Origin: an uncultured Butyricicoccus sp.
Lineage (GTDB): Bacteria; Bacillota; Clostridia; Oscillospirales; Butyricicoccaceae
Assembly: GCF_944381005.1 (NCBI RefSeq)
Contig: NZ_CALWJM010000007.1
Location: forward strand, 24,373 to 88,372
Reading direction: 5' to 3'
DNA length: 64,000 nucleotides
Below, piece after piece: positions 16,624 through 25,354 of the stretch. Made by a program: the position numbers and the translations under genes. Numbering within the stretch: the stretch's first letter is position 1; every line of letters starts with the position of its first letter. Below the pieces are notes generated by a model that was not told the origin of the DNA, did no database searches, and saw nothing but the letters and a program-made list of their open reading frames with translations.

Positions 16624-18432
16624 ATGAATAATACTTCGATTGCAAATATGAAGCGCACCGACATGTGCGGCGTATTGCGTACCGCTGATGTTGGACGTGA
16701 AGTCATCGTCAACGGTTGGGTTGACCGCGTGCGTGACAATGGCGGCGTACTGTTTTTGCTGGTGCGTGACCGTTCGGGCATTATCCAGTGTACGTTCGAT
16801 AAGAGCGTAGACGCCGAACTGTTCAATATTGCGTTTACCTGCCGCACCGAGTTTGTAGTAGCCGTCAAGGGTAAGTTGGTTGCGCGTGATGCCGCAGCCA
16901 TCAACAAGAAAATGCCCACCGGTGAAGTGGAAGTGGTTGCATCTGAACTGCGCATCCTTTCCAGAGCCGAGACGACACCGTTTGAAATTTCCGATGATAA
17001 GGAAGTTGGTGACGCTATCCGCCTGAAATATCGCTATCTGGACTTGCGCCGCCCGTCCATGCAGCGCAACATGATGCTGCGCCATCGTGTAACGCAGGTT
17101 GCGCGCAACTATTTCGATGAACAGGGATTCCTCGAAATCGAGACCCCCATGCTGACCAAGTCCACCCCTGAGGGCGCACGCGATTATCTGGTGCCGTCCC
17201 GCGTGCATCCGGGCAAGTTCTATGCCCTGCCGCAGTCGCCCCAGCAGTATAAGCAATTGTTGATGCTGGCTGGTATGGACCGCTATATTCAGATTACGCG
17301 CTGCTTCCGTGACGAGGACTTGCGCGCAGACCGTCAGCCCGAATTTACCCAGATTGACCTTGAAATGTCCTTTGTAGAGCAGGACGACGTGATTGCGGTC
17401 AATGAAGGGTTCTTGCAGCGCGTCTTTAAGGAAGTGCTGAATGTCGATATCCCGCTGCCGCTGCCGCGCATGACTTGGCAGGATGCCATGAACCGCTTTG
17501 GTTCGGACAAGCCCGACCTGCGCTTCGGCTTTGAAATCAAGGATATTTCGGATATTGCGGCAAAGTGCTCGTTTAAGGTGTTCCATGACACGGTAGAGAA
17601 TGGCGGTTCGGTGCGCCTGATTAACGTAAACGGCTATGCGGATAAGTTCCCGCGCAAGGAGATTGACAAGTTGGGTGAATTTGTCAAGACCTACCGTGCA
17701 AAGGGATTGGCATGGCTCAAGCTGGCGGCTGACGGCTCGATGACTTCGTCGTTTGCCAAGTTCCTGAGTGAAGAGGAAATCGAAGCCATCAAGCAGCGCG
17801 CAGACGCAAAGCCCAACGATTTATTGTTTGTGGTTGCAGATGCTGATTGGGAAACGGCTGTGACCGCGCTGGGTGCGCTGCGCTGTGAATTGGCTAAGCG
17901 TCTGGGACTGGCCAAGAAGGACGATTACAAGCTGGTATGGATTGTAGAATTCCCGCAGTTCGAGTACTCCGAGGAGGAGGACAGACTGGTTGCCAAGCAC
18001 CATCCGTTCACCGCACCGATGGATGAAGATATTGCCCTGCTCGAAACCGACCCGCGCAAGGTGCGCGCAAAGGCGTATGATATCGTGCTGAATGGCTGTG
18101 AGCTGGGCGGCGGTTCCATTCGTATTCACGACCCCGAATTGCAAACCAAGATGTTCCGCGCACTGGGCTTCACCGAAGAAAAGGCAAAGGAACAGTTTGG
18201 CCATCTGATTACTGCATTCCAGTACGGTGCACCGCCGCATGGTGGTCTGGCATATGGTCTTGACCGTCTGTGCATGTTGCTGGCTGGTCTGGATTCGATT
18301 CGTGATATGATTGCATTCCCCAAGGTACAGAACGCATCCGACTTGATGATGCAGTGCCCCGATGTGGTGGACGCAAAGCAGCTCGATGACCTGTCGATTG
18401 CCGTCACTCGTGTGGAAAAGACTGAGGAATAA
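16624..18432 (+). CDS. aspS: Aspartate-tRNA ligase
   Basis: The 602-residue bacterial-type AspRS has an N-terminal OB anticodon-binding domain (about residues 10-115, IVNGWVDRVRDNGGVLF), then class II motif 1 near DLRRPSMQRN. Motif 2 is ITRCFRDEDLRADRQPEFTQ, the GAD insertion lies around residues 300-420 and motif 3 is GGLAYGLDRLCMLL. Bacterial AspRS of this type may also charge tRNA-Asn where asnS is missing; this cannot be judged here. AAAGGA is 10 nt upstream of the ATG. Confidence 0.95.
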   Translation: MNNTSIANMKRTDMCGVLRTADVGREVIVNGWVDRVRDNGGVLFLLVRDRSGIIQCTFDKSVDAELFNIAFTCRTEFVVAVKGKLVARDAAAINKKMPTGEVEVVASELRILSRAETTPFEISDDKEVGDAIRLKYRYLDLRRPSMQRNMMLRHRVTQVARNYFDEQGFLEIETPMLTKSTPEGARDYLVPSRVHPGKFYALPQSPQQYKQLLMLAGMDRYIQITRCFRDEDLRADRQPEFTQIDLEMSFVEQDDVIAVNEGFLQRVFKEVLNVDIPLPLPRMTWQDAMNRFGSDKPDLRFGFEIKDISDIAAKCSFKVFHDTVENGGSVRLINVNGYADKFPRKEIDKLGEFVKTYRAKGLAWLKLAADGSMTSSFAKFLSEEEIEAIKQRADAKPNDLLFVVADADWETAVTALGALRCELAKRLGLAKKDDYKLVWIVEFPQFEYSEEEDRLVAKHHPFTAPMDEDIALLETDPRKVRAKAYDIVLNGCELGGGSIRIHDPELQTKMFRALGFTEEKAKEQFGHLITAFQYGAPPHGGLAYGLDRLCMLLAGLDSIRDMIAFPKVQNASDLMMQCPDVVDAKQLDDLSIAVTRVEKTEE

Positions 18433-18445
18433 AGGTAACTGCACA

Positions 18446-18485
18446 AAGCGCACATCTGGAACATGTTCCGGATGTGCGCTTTTTT
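18446..18485 (+). terminator. Terminator after aspS
   Basis: AAGCGCACATC and GATGTGCGCTT, with an inner GGAaCATGttCC stem, form a long hairpin followed by TTTTTT. Confidence 0.88.
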
Positions 18486-18526
18486 GCTATGCACCATATC
18501 GTCAGATTGACAAGGCAGAAACTCAT

Positions 18527-18555
18527 TTTACAAGCGTTTATAAGTGTGATACAAT
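18527..18555 (+). promoter_or_regulatory. Promoter of the VOC gene
   Basis: TTTACA (18527-18532), a 17-bp spacer and TGATACAAT, an extended -10 with TACAAT at 18550-18555, precede the start codon by about 35 nt. Confidence 0.72.
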
Positions 18556-18589
18556 AAGAAAAAACAAAAGTTTAGGAAGGAATCCGACC

Positions 18590-19018
18590 ATGAAAAGCTA
18601 TTTAAGATTGGCACATATCGCCATCTATACAACCGATATGGAACGCTCCATTGCCTTTTATGAGACGCTGGGAGCCGAGTGCACCATGCGCGGTAGGGTA
18701 CAAAAACCCAATGGGGTCAATCAGCTCGCAATGATGACACTGACGAATTTTGAGATTGAGTTGATTGAACCCGGAGATGGAACTCCAGTGGACGCGCAAG
18801 GTGGCGTTATCCCGCATTTTGCGATTGAAGTGGAGGATTTGCCGCTTCTGGTCAACGAGATGCGCGTGATGGGTTTTGAAACGTTCTGCACCGAACAGCC
18901 GATTGAACTGCCCGAATTGTTTGGCGGTCTGCGTAATATCTTTTTCAAAGGGCCAAGCGGTGAGATGATTGAACTGATTGAACATTTTGATGAAAACGAG
19001 CATCACAAAAGACTGTAA
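18590..19018 (+). CDS. VOC (glyoxalase/bleomycin-resistance fold) protein
   Basis: The 142-residue protein has the paired beta-alpha-beta-beta-beta modules of the vicinal-oxygen-chelate superfamily: LAHIAIYTTDMERSIAFYETLG in the first half and PHFAIEVEDL plus FFKGPSGEMIELIEH in the second. Candidate metal ligands are His9, a Glu in EIELIE, His at PHFAIE and the C-terminal Glu in EMIELIE. This pattern fits lactoylglutathione lyase or methylmalonyl-CoA epimerase relatives. mgsA lies 3.5 kb upstream, but a methylglyoxal role is only suggestive. It is monocistronic between its own promoter and terminator. Confidence 0.78.
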   Translation: MKSYLRLAHIAIYTTDMERSIAFYETLGAECTMRGRVQKPNGVNQLAMMTLTNFEIELIEPGDGTPVDAQGGVIPHFAIEVEDLPLLVNEMRVMGFETFCTEQPIELPELFGGLRNIFFKGPSGEMIELIEHFDENEHHKRL

Positions 19019-19020
19019 GC

Positions 19021-19054
19021 AAAACGAGCGTGCAAAAAGCACGCTCGTTTTTTG
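19021..19054 (+). terminator. Terminator after the VOC gene
   Basis: AACGAGCGTGC-aaaaa-GCACGCTCGTT is a perfect stem followed by TTTTT. Confidence 0.88.
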
Positions 19055-19076
19055 CAGTAGAACATAGAGAAGATAG

Positions 19077-19110
19077 AAAAACAGCGCAGGCATTTTGCCT
19101 GCGCTGTTTG
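19077..19110 (-). terminator. Terminator of the iolB-iolD operon
   Basis: On the minus strand, AAACAGCGCAGGC and GCCTGCGCTGTTTTTC form a 12-bp stem ending in a T tract, 20 nt after the iolD stop. Confidence 0.82.
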
Positions 19111-19129
19111 CGTGGATATTCGTTTTAAA

Positions 19130-21100
19130 TCAATAGTGACGAGCTTCCCACAGATGGTCTTCAATTGCCTTGCGAGCTGCCTGTACTTCGGGCTTGGTGG
19201 AAACTTCGGCAACGCCGACACGCCACCAGTTTTCATAGCCAGCCGACATGGTCTTGGGCAGAACCTTCATGTCAATGAGAGTGGAAACGGTCTGCTTCTT
19301 GGCATCCTCGATTGCAGCTTCCAGTTCTTCCTGTGTCTTAACCGTGTAGGTCTTGCAGCCGTAAGCCGCCGCGATAGCAGCGTAATCGACCTGAATAACC
19401 TTGCCCTTGTGAATACCGTTGGTTACACCCGGCTCCAGCATGTTCTTCTCGGTGCAGATGCAAGCGTTGCCTTGACCAACTTCCAGGTTGTTGATGCAGC
19501 CAAAGGAAGCGTTGTCGAACAGCATTACATTGATTTTGTGACCGGTCTGAACCGAGGTAATCAGTTCGGAGTGCAGCATATCGAACGAGCCGTCGCCGCA
19601 CATCGAGTACACTTCCTGATTCGGGCAAGCCATCTTTGCGCCCAGTGCAGCGGCAACTTCGTAGCCCATGCAGGAGTAACCGTATTCCATATGATAGGTG
19701 TTGGTCTTGCGGGCACGCCACAGACCCTGCATGTCGCCGGGCAGCGAGCCAGCAGCCGCAACAACAATGGCATCATCGTCAATCATGCGATTGATGGTGC
19801 CCAGAACAGCGGTCTGGCACAGCTTGCAGCCGGTGTCCTCAATGTACTTTTCAACGCACTCGCGGTTTGCGTCGTTGATTTCGGGGGTAAAGGAATCCTT
19901 GTCGGTGTAAACGACATGGTCAAGGCGGTCAACCTCGTCGAACCATTCCTTGCGGTATGCCTTGACAGCTTCAGCGTAAGCGGCATCGGTGTGATAGCCA
20001 ATCTTCTTGAGTTCTGCGCCGATTGCGGTCAGAGCTTCGTTGGCGTCTGCAACGACCGGTGTAGCGTCCATCTTATATGCCTGGAATTCCGAGGGATTGA
20101 TGTTGACGAACTTGGCATCGGTGCGGTACAGCCACTTGGAAGCGGTGGTAAAGTCGGTGTAACGGGTGCCGACACCGATAACGACATCGGCTTCATGTGC
20201 CAGCTTGTTTGCTGCAATGCCGCCGGTGGTGCCCAAGCCGCCCAGATTCAGTTCATGTGTCCATTCGATAGCGGACTTGCCGGCCTGTGTTTCGCCGAAT
20301 GCAATGCCGAAATCTTCTGCGAACTGCTTAAATACCTTGTGTGCCTCAGCATAGCGAACGCCGCCGCCGCAGATAAGCAAAGGCTTCTTTGCGTTCTTGA
20401 TGACCTCAACCGCCTGTTCCAGTGCATACTTGGTAATCGGGCGGCGGTCAACACGCCATACACGCTTCTTAAAGAAGTCAACCGGATAATCATAGGCTTC
20501 TGCCTGTACGTCCTGCGGCAGCGAAATTGCAACAGCACCGGTGTTTGCGGTGTCGGTCAGAACGCGCATTGCAGAAATCATGTCGGTCATAATCTGCTCG
20601 GGACGGTTGATGCGGCCCCAGTACTTGGTAACAGCCTGAAAAGCGTCGTGTGCCGAGATGGTCAGGTTGTGCGGCTGCTCCATCTGCTGAAGCACCGGGT
20701 CAGGCTGACGGGAAGCATAAATGTCGCCCGGCAGAAGCAGAACCGGAATGTTGTTTGCGGTTGCGGTTGCGGCTGCGGTTACCATGTTGCAGGCGCCGGG
20801 GCCGACCGAAGAGGTGCAGGCAAAGATTTGCTTGCGGCGGAGCTGCTTGGCGTAGCCGATAGCAGCCAGTGCCATGCCCTGCTCGTTCTTGCCCTGATAG
20901 ACAACCATGTCTTTCAGTTCCTGCTCGACACCGTTTGCGAAGCCGACAACATTGCCGTGACCGGGCAGCATGAAGATGCCCTTGACGAACTTGTGCTCTA
21001 CTTCGTTGCCGTCCATGTCAATATAGCTGATGTACTGATTCTCGAGAAAGCGAACCAGCGCTTGGCTCGCCGTCAGGCGAACGGTTTCCATGTGCTTCAT
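19130..21100 (-). CDS. iolD: 3D-(3,5/4)-trihydroxycyclohexane-1,2-dione hydrolase
   Basis: IolD opens the ring of the inositol breakdown intermediate THcHDO to give 5-deoxy-glucuronate and needs thiamine diphosphate. The 656-residue protein has the ThDP-enzyme layout. The N-terminal PYR domain has [11 protein letters not shown] and the catalytic-Glu region [13 protein letters not shown], and [19 protein letters not shown] follows. A central nucleotide-fold domain leads to a C-terminal PP domain with the motif CGDGSFDML...NNLEVGQGN. The ATG at 21100 lies 10 nt after AGGAGGA; a TTG at 21106 is too close. It follows iolB by 40 nt. Its product is the substrate made ready for iolC/iolJ, which are not in this window. 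Confidence 0.93.
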   Translation of the reverse strand: MKHMETVRLTASQALVRFLENQYISYIDMDGNEVEHKFVKGIFMLPGHGNVVGFANGVEQELKDMVVYQGKNEQGMALAAIGYAKQLRRKQIFACTSSVGPGACNMVTAAATATANNIPVLLLPGDIYASRQPDPVLQQMEQPHNLTISAHDAFQAVTKYWGRINRPEQIMTDMISAMRVLTDTANTGAVAISLPQDVQAEAYDYPVDFFKKRVWRVDRRPITKYALEQAVEVIKNAKKPLLICGGGVRYAEAHKVFKQFAEDFGIAFGETQAGKSAIEWTHELNLGGLGTTGGIAANKLAHEADVVIGVGTRYTDFTTASKWLYRTDAKFVNINPSEFQAYKMDATPVVADANEALTAIGAELKKIGYHTDAAYAEAVKAYRKEWFDEVDRLDHVVYTDKDSFTPEINDANRECVEKYIEDTGCKLCQTAVLGTINRMIDDDAIVVAAAGSLPGDMQGLWRARKTNTYHMEYGYSCMGYEVAAALGAKMACPNQEVYSMCGDGSFDMLHSELITSVQTGHKINVMLFDNASFGCINNLEVGQGNACICTEKNMLEPGVTNGIHKGKVIQVDYAAIAAAYGCKTYTVKTQEELEAAIEDAKKQTVSTLIDMKVLPKTMSAGYENWWRVGVAEVSTKPEVQAARKAIEDHLWEARHY

Positions 21101-21140
21101 AGCCAAATATTCCTCCTAGATATGTTAAAGTAAAAAGGCA

Positions 21141-21947
21141 TTAGTTACCGGTCGGGCAGTGCCAAATGTGGTCGTTGGCGTCTTCCTCCAGCAGCCACAG
21201 ATGTTCTTCGTCATCAATGCGGGTCTTATCCCACGGGTCGCCCGGCAGATGGCGGATACCCCAAGCATAGCAGCAGGAGTAGCCGGGGGCGGTTACCTGA
21301 GAGTGCATTTTGTCGGTGATGATGGCAAGACCGTTGTGGTGGGTTTCATAGATTTCACCGTTGCCCCAACCAGCGCCGAAGCCCATGGGCTTATCATAGC
21401 GGTAGAAGTAGCATTCGGGCTGCGGGTGATGGTGCGGCGGATAGGACGACCACTTGCCCGGCAGATTAACCACTTCGCCCAGTACCATGTTGGAGTAAGG
21501 CGCGTTGTCCAGGTCGAAGCAGGTGCGCACATCGCGCTTGATGCAGCCCATCAGTTCTCCCTTGTTGCCGCGTGCCCAAGTGTCGGTATCTTCGGGCTTG
21601 TACATTTTGCTGGGGAAGGTCTTTTCGTTGAGTGTTTTCTGCACATAGATGTTGCACGGGCCGTGCGCCGTGATTTTGACTGTAATACCTTTGCAGACGT
21701 GCAGACAGGAGGGATTGTAGTCGAACGGATTGGGACGGTCAACGTCATAGGACTGGTCTTCCCATTCGATGGTGCATTTGCCGTCGAACACAAGGCAGGC
21801 CAACTCTTTTTCGGACTCATGGAATGAATAGGTGTCGCCGTCCTCCATGACGAGCAGTGCAACATCCATCATGGCATCTTTGCCGATGCCCTCGTCGAGA
21901 TGAATATACTCGTTGTAGCCACGTTTGACTTGCTTATCAATGTACAT
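21141..21947 (-). CDS. iolB: 5-deoxy-glucuronate isomerase
   Basis: IolB isomerises 5-deoxy-glucuronate, the IolD product, to 2-deoxy-5-keto-gluconate. It is a double-cupin KduI/IolB-family protein of 268 residues. The metal site is visible as YPPHHHPQPECYFYR (about residues 168-182), and SFHESEKELACLVF marks the first cupin. The first gene of the minus-strand iol unit, it starts at ATG 21947 with TGGAGG upstream. A near-consensus promoter and a 7-bp palindrome lie just upstream and probably make the unit inducible. Confidence 0.92.
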   Translation of the reverse strand: MYIDKQVKRGYNEYIHLDEGIGKDAMMDVALLVMEDGDTYSFHESEKELACLVFDGKCTIEWEDQSYDVDRPNPFDYNPSCLHVCKGITVKITAHGPCNIYVQKTLNEKTFPSKMYKPEDTDTWARGNKGELMGCIKRDVRTCFDLDNAPYSNMVLGEVVNLPGKWSSYPPHHHPQPECYFYRYDKPMGFGAGWGNGEIYETHHNGLAIITDKMHSQVTAPGYSCCYAWGIRHLPGDPWDKTRIDDEEHLWLLEEDANDHIWHCPTGN

Positions 21948-22019
21948 AGCACATACCTCCAGAAAAATTTACCCCGCGCATTTTATGAAAAAAGTGGTCA
22001 AAATAGACCGGCGGGATGG

Positions 22020-22076
22020 GAGTATTTGGGAATACTCGTTTGGGATTATTATAGCATAATGGCCAAAAACCATCAA
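22020..22076 (-). promoter_or_regulatory. iolB-iolD promoter with candidate operator
   Basis: On the minus strand, TTGATG (22076-22071) and TATAAT (22053-22048) are 17 bp apart. Directly downstream, GAGTATT-tggg-AATACTC (22037-22020) is a perfect 7-bp inverted repeat overlapping the expected transcript start, a classic repressor position. Which regulator binds is unknown. Confidence 0.68.
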
Positions 22077-22393
22077 CTATATTGTGTGGTTTTGGAGAAA
22101 ACGTGAAATATTTTTGGCGCTTTGCACAGACAATGCCACAAAATTCCGTACAATCTTCCGAATCACACCGCATGACGGCTGTTGGAAAATTATGGGGGAG
22201 AGGAGTAGGAAAAGAGGTGAGAAGGGAGGAAATGTGACAAAAATCTGGCTGCAATCTTGTATTCTCCAGTTATTCTGGATATAATTATAAGAGAAAAGAA
22301 TAAATTGTGCTTGCAATATCTTCCTGAATGATAACACGATTTTCAGGTTTTTGCTGATTGCAGCAATCATTTGAAAAAAAGGGGTAAATTTGG
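22077..22393 (+). promoter_or_regulatory. Intergenic region with promoter of the AraC-type regulator
   Basis: No gene is seen in these 317 bases. TTGTAT (22257-22262) and TATAAT (22280-22285) are 17 bp apart and face the AraC gene, leaving a leader of about 100 nt. A purine-rich stretch runs from 22194 to 22235 and contains GGGAGGAA before ATGTGA, a start codon overlapping a stop. The A/T-rich leader shows no convincing riboswitch fold. Confidence 0.6.
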
Positions 22394-23266
22394 ATGGACG
22401 CTTCCAAAAGAGAAAAGCGTGCCCACGGCACGCAAGGATTTCCGTTTCAAATCTATTCGGCACCAGAAGCGCAGGATTCTGACCTAGTGCCATATCACTG
22501 GCACCCAGAAGTCGAGATTATCACCGTTCTACGCGGTACGGTCAGGGTTACGATTGCCGAACGGCAGTATGAGGGACGGGAAGGCGATGTATTTTTTGTG
22601 AATGTGGGGGAATTGCATGAGATTCGCGGCGGAGTAGATAATTTATTTCGCGCCTTTGTATTCCCGTTGGATTTTTTGCAGTTTCGGCGGGTGGATTTGG
22701 CACAAAGCGAACTGTTGGCGCCGTTGGAACAAGGGTTATTGCGCCTGCCCGCCTATGTGCCGCGGCAAACTGAGGTGGGGCAGGAACTTTTTCGCGGGCT
22801 AAAAAAAATGATTCGCATTTGTGCGAATCAACCGTTTGGATATCAACTTTTTGTGAAATCTGCATTGCTCTATCTCATCAGTCAGTTGGCAGCGGCTGGT
22901 TTGCTGGAGCAAACCCCACAGCAGCCAAGAGAGGAGTACAAGGTGCAGTTGCTGCGGCACATGGTCGAATATTTGGGGGAACATTGTACCGAGCGCCTGC
23001 GGCTTTCCGATGTCGCGGCAAGATTTGGACTTTCACCGCAGTATTTTTGCAGTTTTTTCAAAGAAAACTTTGGGCGTACCCTGATACAACATGTCAATTT
23101 TTTGCGTATTGAACGGGCTTCGCGCTTGTTGCGTGAAACTGGCTTGCCGATTCTGGAAATTAGCCTAAGCGTGGGGTTCGACAACGTGAGTTATTTTATC
23201 AAGCGGTTTCGCGAAGTCTACGGCTGCACGCCCACCGATTACCGTCGGTCGGTGTGCAGCCGATGA
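22394..23266 (+). CDS. AraC-family transcriptional regulator
   Basis: The 290-residue protein has an N-terminal cupin sensor (about 20-110, VPYHWHPEVEIITVLRG with HWH/E cupin residues, then GDVFFVNVGELHEI). Its C-terminal AraC DNA-binding domain (about 185-285) has two HTH units: RLSDVAARFGLSPQYFCSFF and LEISLSVGFDNVSYFIKRF. It is divergent from iolBD and convergent with the DeoR gene. A sugar or inositol-derivative sensor controlling the neighbouring genes is the likely role; the effector cannot be read. Confidence 0.88.
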   Translation: MDASKREKRAHGTQGFPFQIYSAPEAQDSDLVPYHWHPEVEIITVLRGTVRVTIAERQYEGREGDVFFVNVGELHEIRGGVDNLFRAFVFPLDFLQFRRVDLAQSELLAPLEQGLLRLPAYVPRQTEVGQELFRGLKKMIRICANQPFGYQLFVKSALLYLISQLAAAGLLEQTPQQPREEYKVQLLRHMVEYLGEHCTERLRLSDVAARFGLSPQYFCSFFKENFGRTLIQHVNFLRIERASRLLRETGLPILEISLSVGFDNVSYFIKRFREVYGCTPTDYRRSVCSR

Positions 23267-23274
23267 AAGCTGCA

Positions 23275-24033
23275 TCAGCGGTCATAACGCACGCGAATAT
23301 TGTTTTCTGAGAAATAATGCAGATATTTTTCCGGCGGGCGGCGGTCGGTGATGAACGCGCTCAGTTCCTTGAGTTGGCAGAACGAGATGACCGCAGATTT
23401 GTCCAGTTTAGAGGAATCGGCCATCAGGTAAATGGCACCCGCACGCTGGACAACGCCGCGCTTGATTTCGGCTTCCAAAAAGGTCGTGTTGGTCATGCCG
23501 CTTTCCAGAGAAACGCCGGTGGCTGCCATAAAGGCTTTGTTGATGGTCATGCCGGACAGCATTTCAAAGGTAGATAATCCGGTAAACGAATCGGTGGCAC
23601 TATTGTAGATGCCGCCGAGTGAAATTAAGCTGAGATTCTCGTATTTAGCGGCTTCGCTCATGGCACCAAGCGAATGAGTGATAACGGTCACACGCTTGCG
23701 GCTGGACAGATAGCGCAGCAGACAAACGGTGGTGGAGCCGGAGTCAATAAAGATGGTGTCGCCGTCCTGCACTTCTCCGGCGGCAAGCATACCGATTTGA
23801 TTTTTGTCCGAAGAATTGAGACTGGAACGAACCGGCATGGGGACGGCGCCGGGTGAGCCGACGGTGGTGACACCGCCGTAAACTTTTGCGATATGTCCGC
23901 GCGCTTCGAGGTCATTGAGGTCACGGCGGATTGTATTTTTGGATACGCCAAAAACTTCGCAAAGCTCGTCGATTGAAACGGTTTCTTTGGAAATGACGTA
24001 TTGTTCGATAGAGTTCAGACGACTGATTTTCAT
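23275..24033 (-). CDS. DeoR/GlpR-family transcriptional regulator (IolR-like)
   Basis: The 252-residue regulator has an N-terminal winged HTH (residues 5-57, VSIDELCEVFGVSKNTIRRDLNDLE) and the DeoR C-terminal sugar-phosphate-sensing domain (GDTIFIDSGSTTVCL, TVITHSLGAM, FLEAEIKRGVV, MADSSKLDKSA). The start at 24033 has GGGAGA just upstream; longer upstream frame lacks family sequence. B. subtilis IolR belongs to this family and senses 2-deoxy-5-keto-gluconate-6-phosphate. The iol neighbourhood supports a similar role, but this is inference. Candidate operators lie between it and the divergent transketolase genes. Confidence 0.85.
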   Translation of the reverse strand: MKISRLNSIEQYVISKETVSIDELCEVFGVSKNTIRRDLNDLEARGHIAKVYGGVTTVGSPGAVPMPVRSSLNSSDKNQIGMLAAGEVQDGDTIFIDSGSTTVCLLRYLSSRKRVTVITHSLGAMSEAAKYENLSLISLGGIYNSATDSFTGLSTFEMLSGMTINKAFMAATGVSLESGMTNTTFLEAEIKRGVVQRAGAIYLMADSSKLDKSAVISFCQLKELSAFITDRRPPEKYLHYFSENNIRVRYDR

Positions 24034-24203
24034 GGTTCTCCCTTTTCTTCCTAAAAGCACTTCTTTTCCATATAATACCATTAAACACGAACTGCTTGGT
24101 GTTCCGGCAGGTAACAAAGAACAGGCCGGTACACATAAAAGCAGAGTGGCTCTCCTTTTTAATTTTATCAGAAAATACTGAAAAAGCAACCGGAAACAAG
24201 ATG

Positions 24204-24304
24204 AAAATGGGTACATTTTCCAAAGTGTTTTCAGGGCGATAAAAGATTGGGCAAAAAAAGGTGGAAATTGGGTACATGTACCCGCCGTGTACCGAGATGT
24301 ATCA
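24204..24304. promoter_or_regulatory. Candidate operator array for the DeoR-family regulator
   Basis: AAATGGGTACAT begins at 24205 and AAATTGGGTACATGTACCC at about 24265, the second ending in a perfect 14-bp palindrome (24270-24283). GTGTACC (24287-24293) follows. The two GGGTACAT sites are 62 bp apart, close to six helical turns, and sit between the divergent DeoR and transketolase genes. Confidence 0.55.
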
Positions 24305-24368
24305 AACACTTAACAAACAATCCAACGAAATACCAAAAAAATTTTTCCGACAAATCCCCATATCGGCA

Positions 24369-24397
24369 TTGAAATTTACTTAAAACGATGATAGACT
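24369..24397 (+). promoter_or_regulatory. Promoter of the split transketolase genes
   Basis: TTGAAA (24369-24374) and TAGACT (24392-24397) are spaced by 17 bp, about 90 nt before the first transketolase gene. The leader contains an imperfect hairpin, AAAACGGCC with GGCCGGTTTT (about 24416-24450). Confidence 0.55.
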
Positions 24398-24487
24398 ACA
24401 AGTAGTGAGAAGGGGAAAACGGCCAATCTCTCTTTGGTTCGGCCGGTTTTCACATGAATTTTCTTAGAATATAGGCAGGTGTATGCA

Positions 24488-25339
24488 ATGCAGAAAGCAG
24501 AAAAAATGAAGGAACTGCGCGTATTTGCCCAGGAAATCAGATTGGAAGCACTGAAAACGATTGGCTCCCTCGGTTTTGGCCATGTCGGCGGTTCCATGTC
24601 GGTGGTAGAAGCACTGGCTGTCCTGTACGGCGATGTGATGAAGATTGACCCCAAGAACCCGCGTTGGGAAGACCGCGACTGGTGCGTTATGTCCAAGGGA
24701 CATGCAGGCCCGTCCATGTATGCCACCCTCGGCCTGAAGGGCTTCTATCCGCTCGAGCAGGCTTATACCCTGAATCAGCCCCATACCAATTTCCCGTCCC
24801 ATACCGACCGCACCAAAACACCCGGTATTGACCTGACTACCGGTTCTCTGGGTCAGGGTATGTCTACCGCTGTCGGCGCTGCGCTGGCAAATAAAGTGGA
24901 CGGCCGCGATAACCATGTATTCGTTTTTGTCGGCGACGGCGAATGCGATGAAGGTCAGGTTTGGGAGGCTGCACAGTTTGCAGCGCATTATAAACTCGAC
25001 CACCTGATTTGCTTTGTAGACTCCAACAAGCGTCAGCTCGATGGTGCGGTTGATGATATCATGAGCCACGGCAAGGGCATTGGTGCCAAGTTCGACGCTT
25101 TCGGCTGGCATGTCATCGAAGTTGCGGACGGCAACGACGTAGAGCAGATTTATGACGCGGTACAGGCCGCTTATGCCGTATCGGGCAAGCCCACCTGCAT
25201 TGTGCTCAACACCATCAAGGGCAAGGGCTGCACCTTTGCAGAACCGTCTGGCGCTCACTCCTCGCAGCCGAGCAAGGAACAGTGGGACGAGGCGATTGCA
25301 TTCGCAGAGGCCGAACTCGCCAAGGTCAAGGCACAGTAA
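24488..25339 (+). CDS. Transketolase, N-terminal subunit
   Basis: This 283-residue subunit carries the ThDP pyrophosphate-binding half of transketolase. Motifs are GFGHVGGSMSVVEALAVLYG, SKGHAGPSMYATL, TGSLGQGMSTAVGAALA, and VFVGDGECDEGQVWEAA for the GDG-N cofactor motif. Transketolase transfers two-carbon ketol units between sugar phosphates. With the next gene it forms a complete split enzyme, 15 nt apart. The start is ATG 24488. Its place between iol genes suggests a catabolic sugar role, not only the central pentose phosphate pathway, but the true substrate is uncertain. Confidence 0.88.
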   Translation: MQKAEKMKELRVFAQEIRLEALKTIGSLGFGHVGGSMSVVEALAVLYGDVMKIDPKNPRWEDRDWCVMSKGHAGPSMYATLGLKGFYPLEQAYTLNQPHTNFPSHTDRTKTPGIDLTTGSLGQGMSTAVGAALANKVDGRDNHVFVFVGDGECDEGQVWEAAQFAAHYKLDHLICFVDSNKRQLDGAVDDIMSHGKGIGAKFDAFGWHVIEVADGNDVEQIYDAVQAAYAVSGKPTCIVLNTIKGKGCTFAEPSGAHSSQPSKEQWDEAIAFAEAELAKVKAQ

Positions 25340-25354
25340 GGAGGGTATCGAACA

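Noticed and set aside
19112..21133. 673-codon open frame opposite iolD
   Set aside because: It mirrors the iolD frame, is rich in Cys and His from reversed codons and has no recognisable domain.
22077..22393. Possible riboswitch between iolB and the AraC gene
   Set aside because: I could not draw a stable fold with a known riboswitch core; only promoters, an operator and purine-rich sequence are visible.
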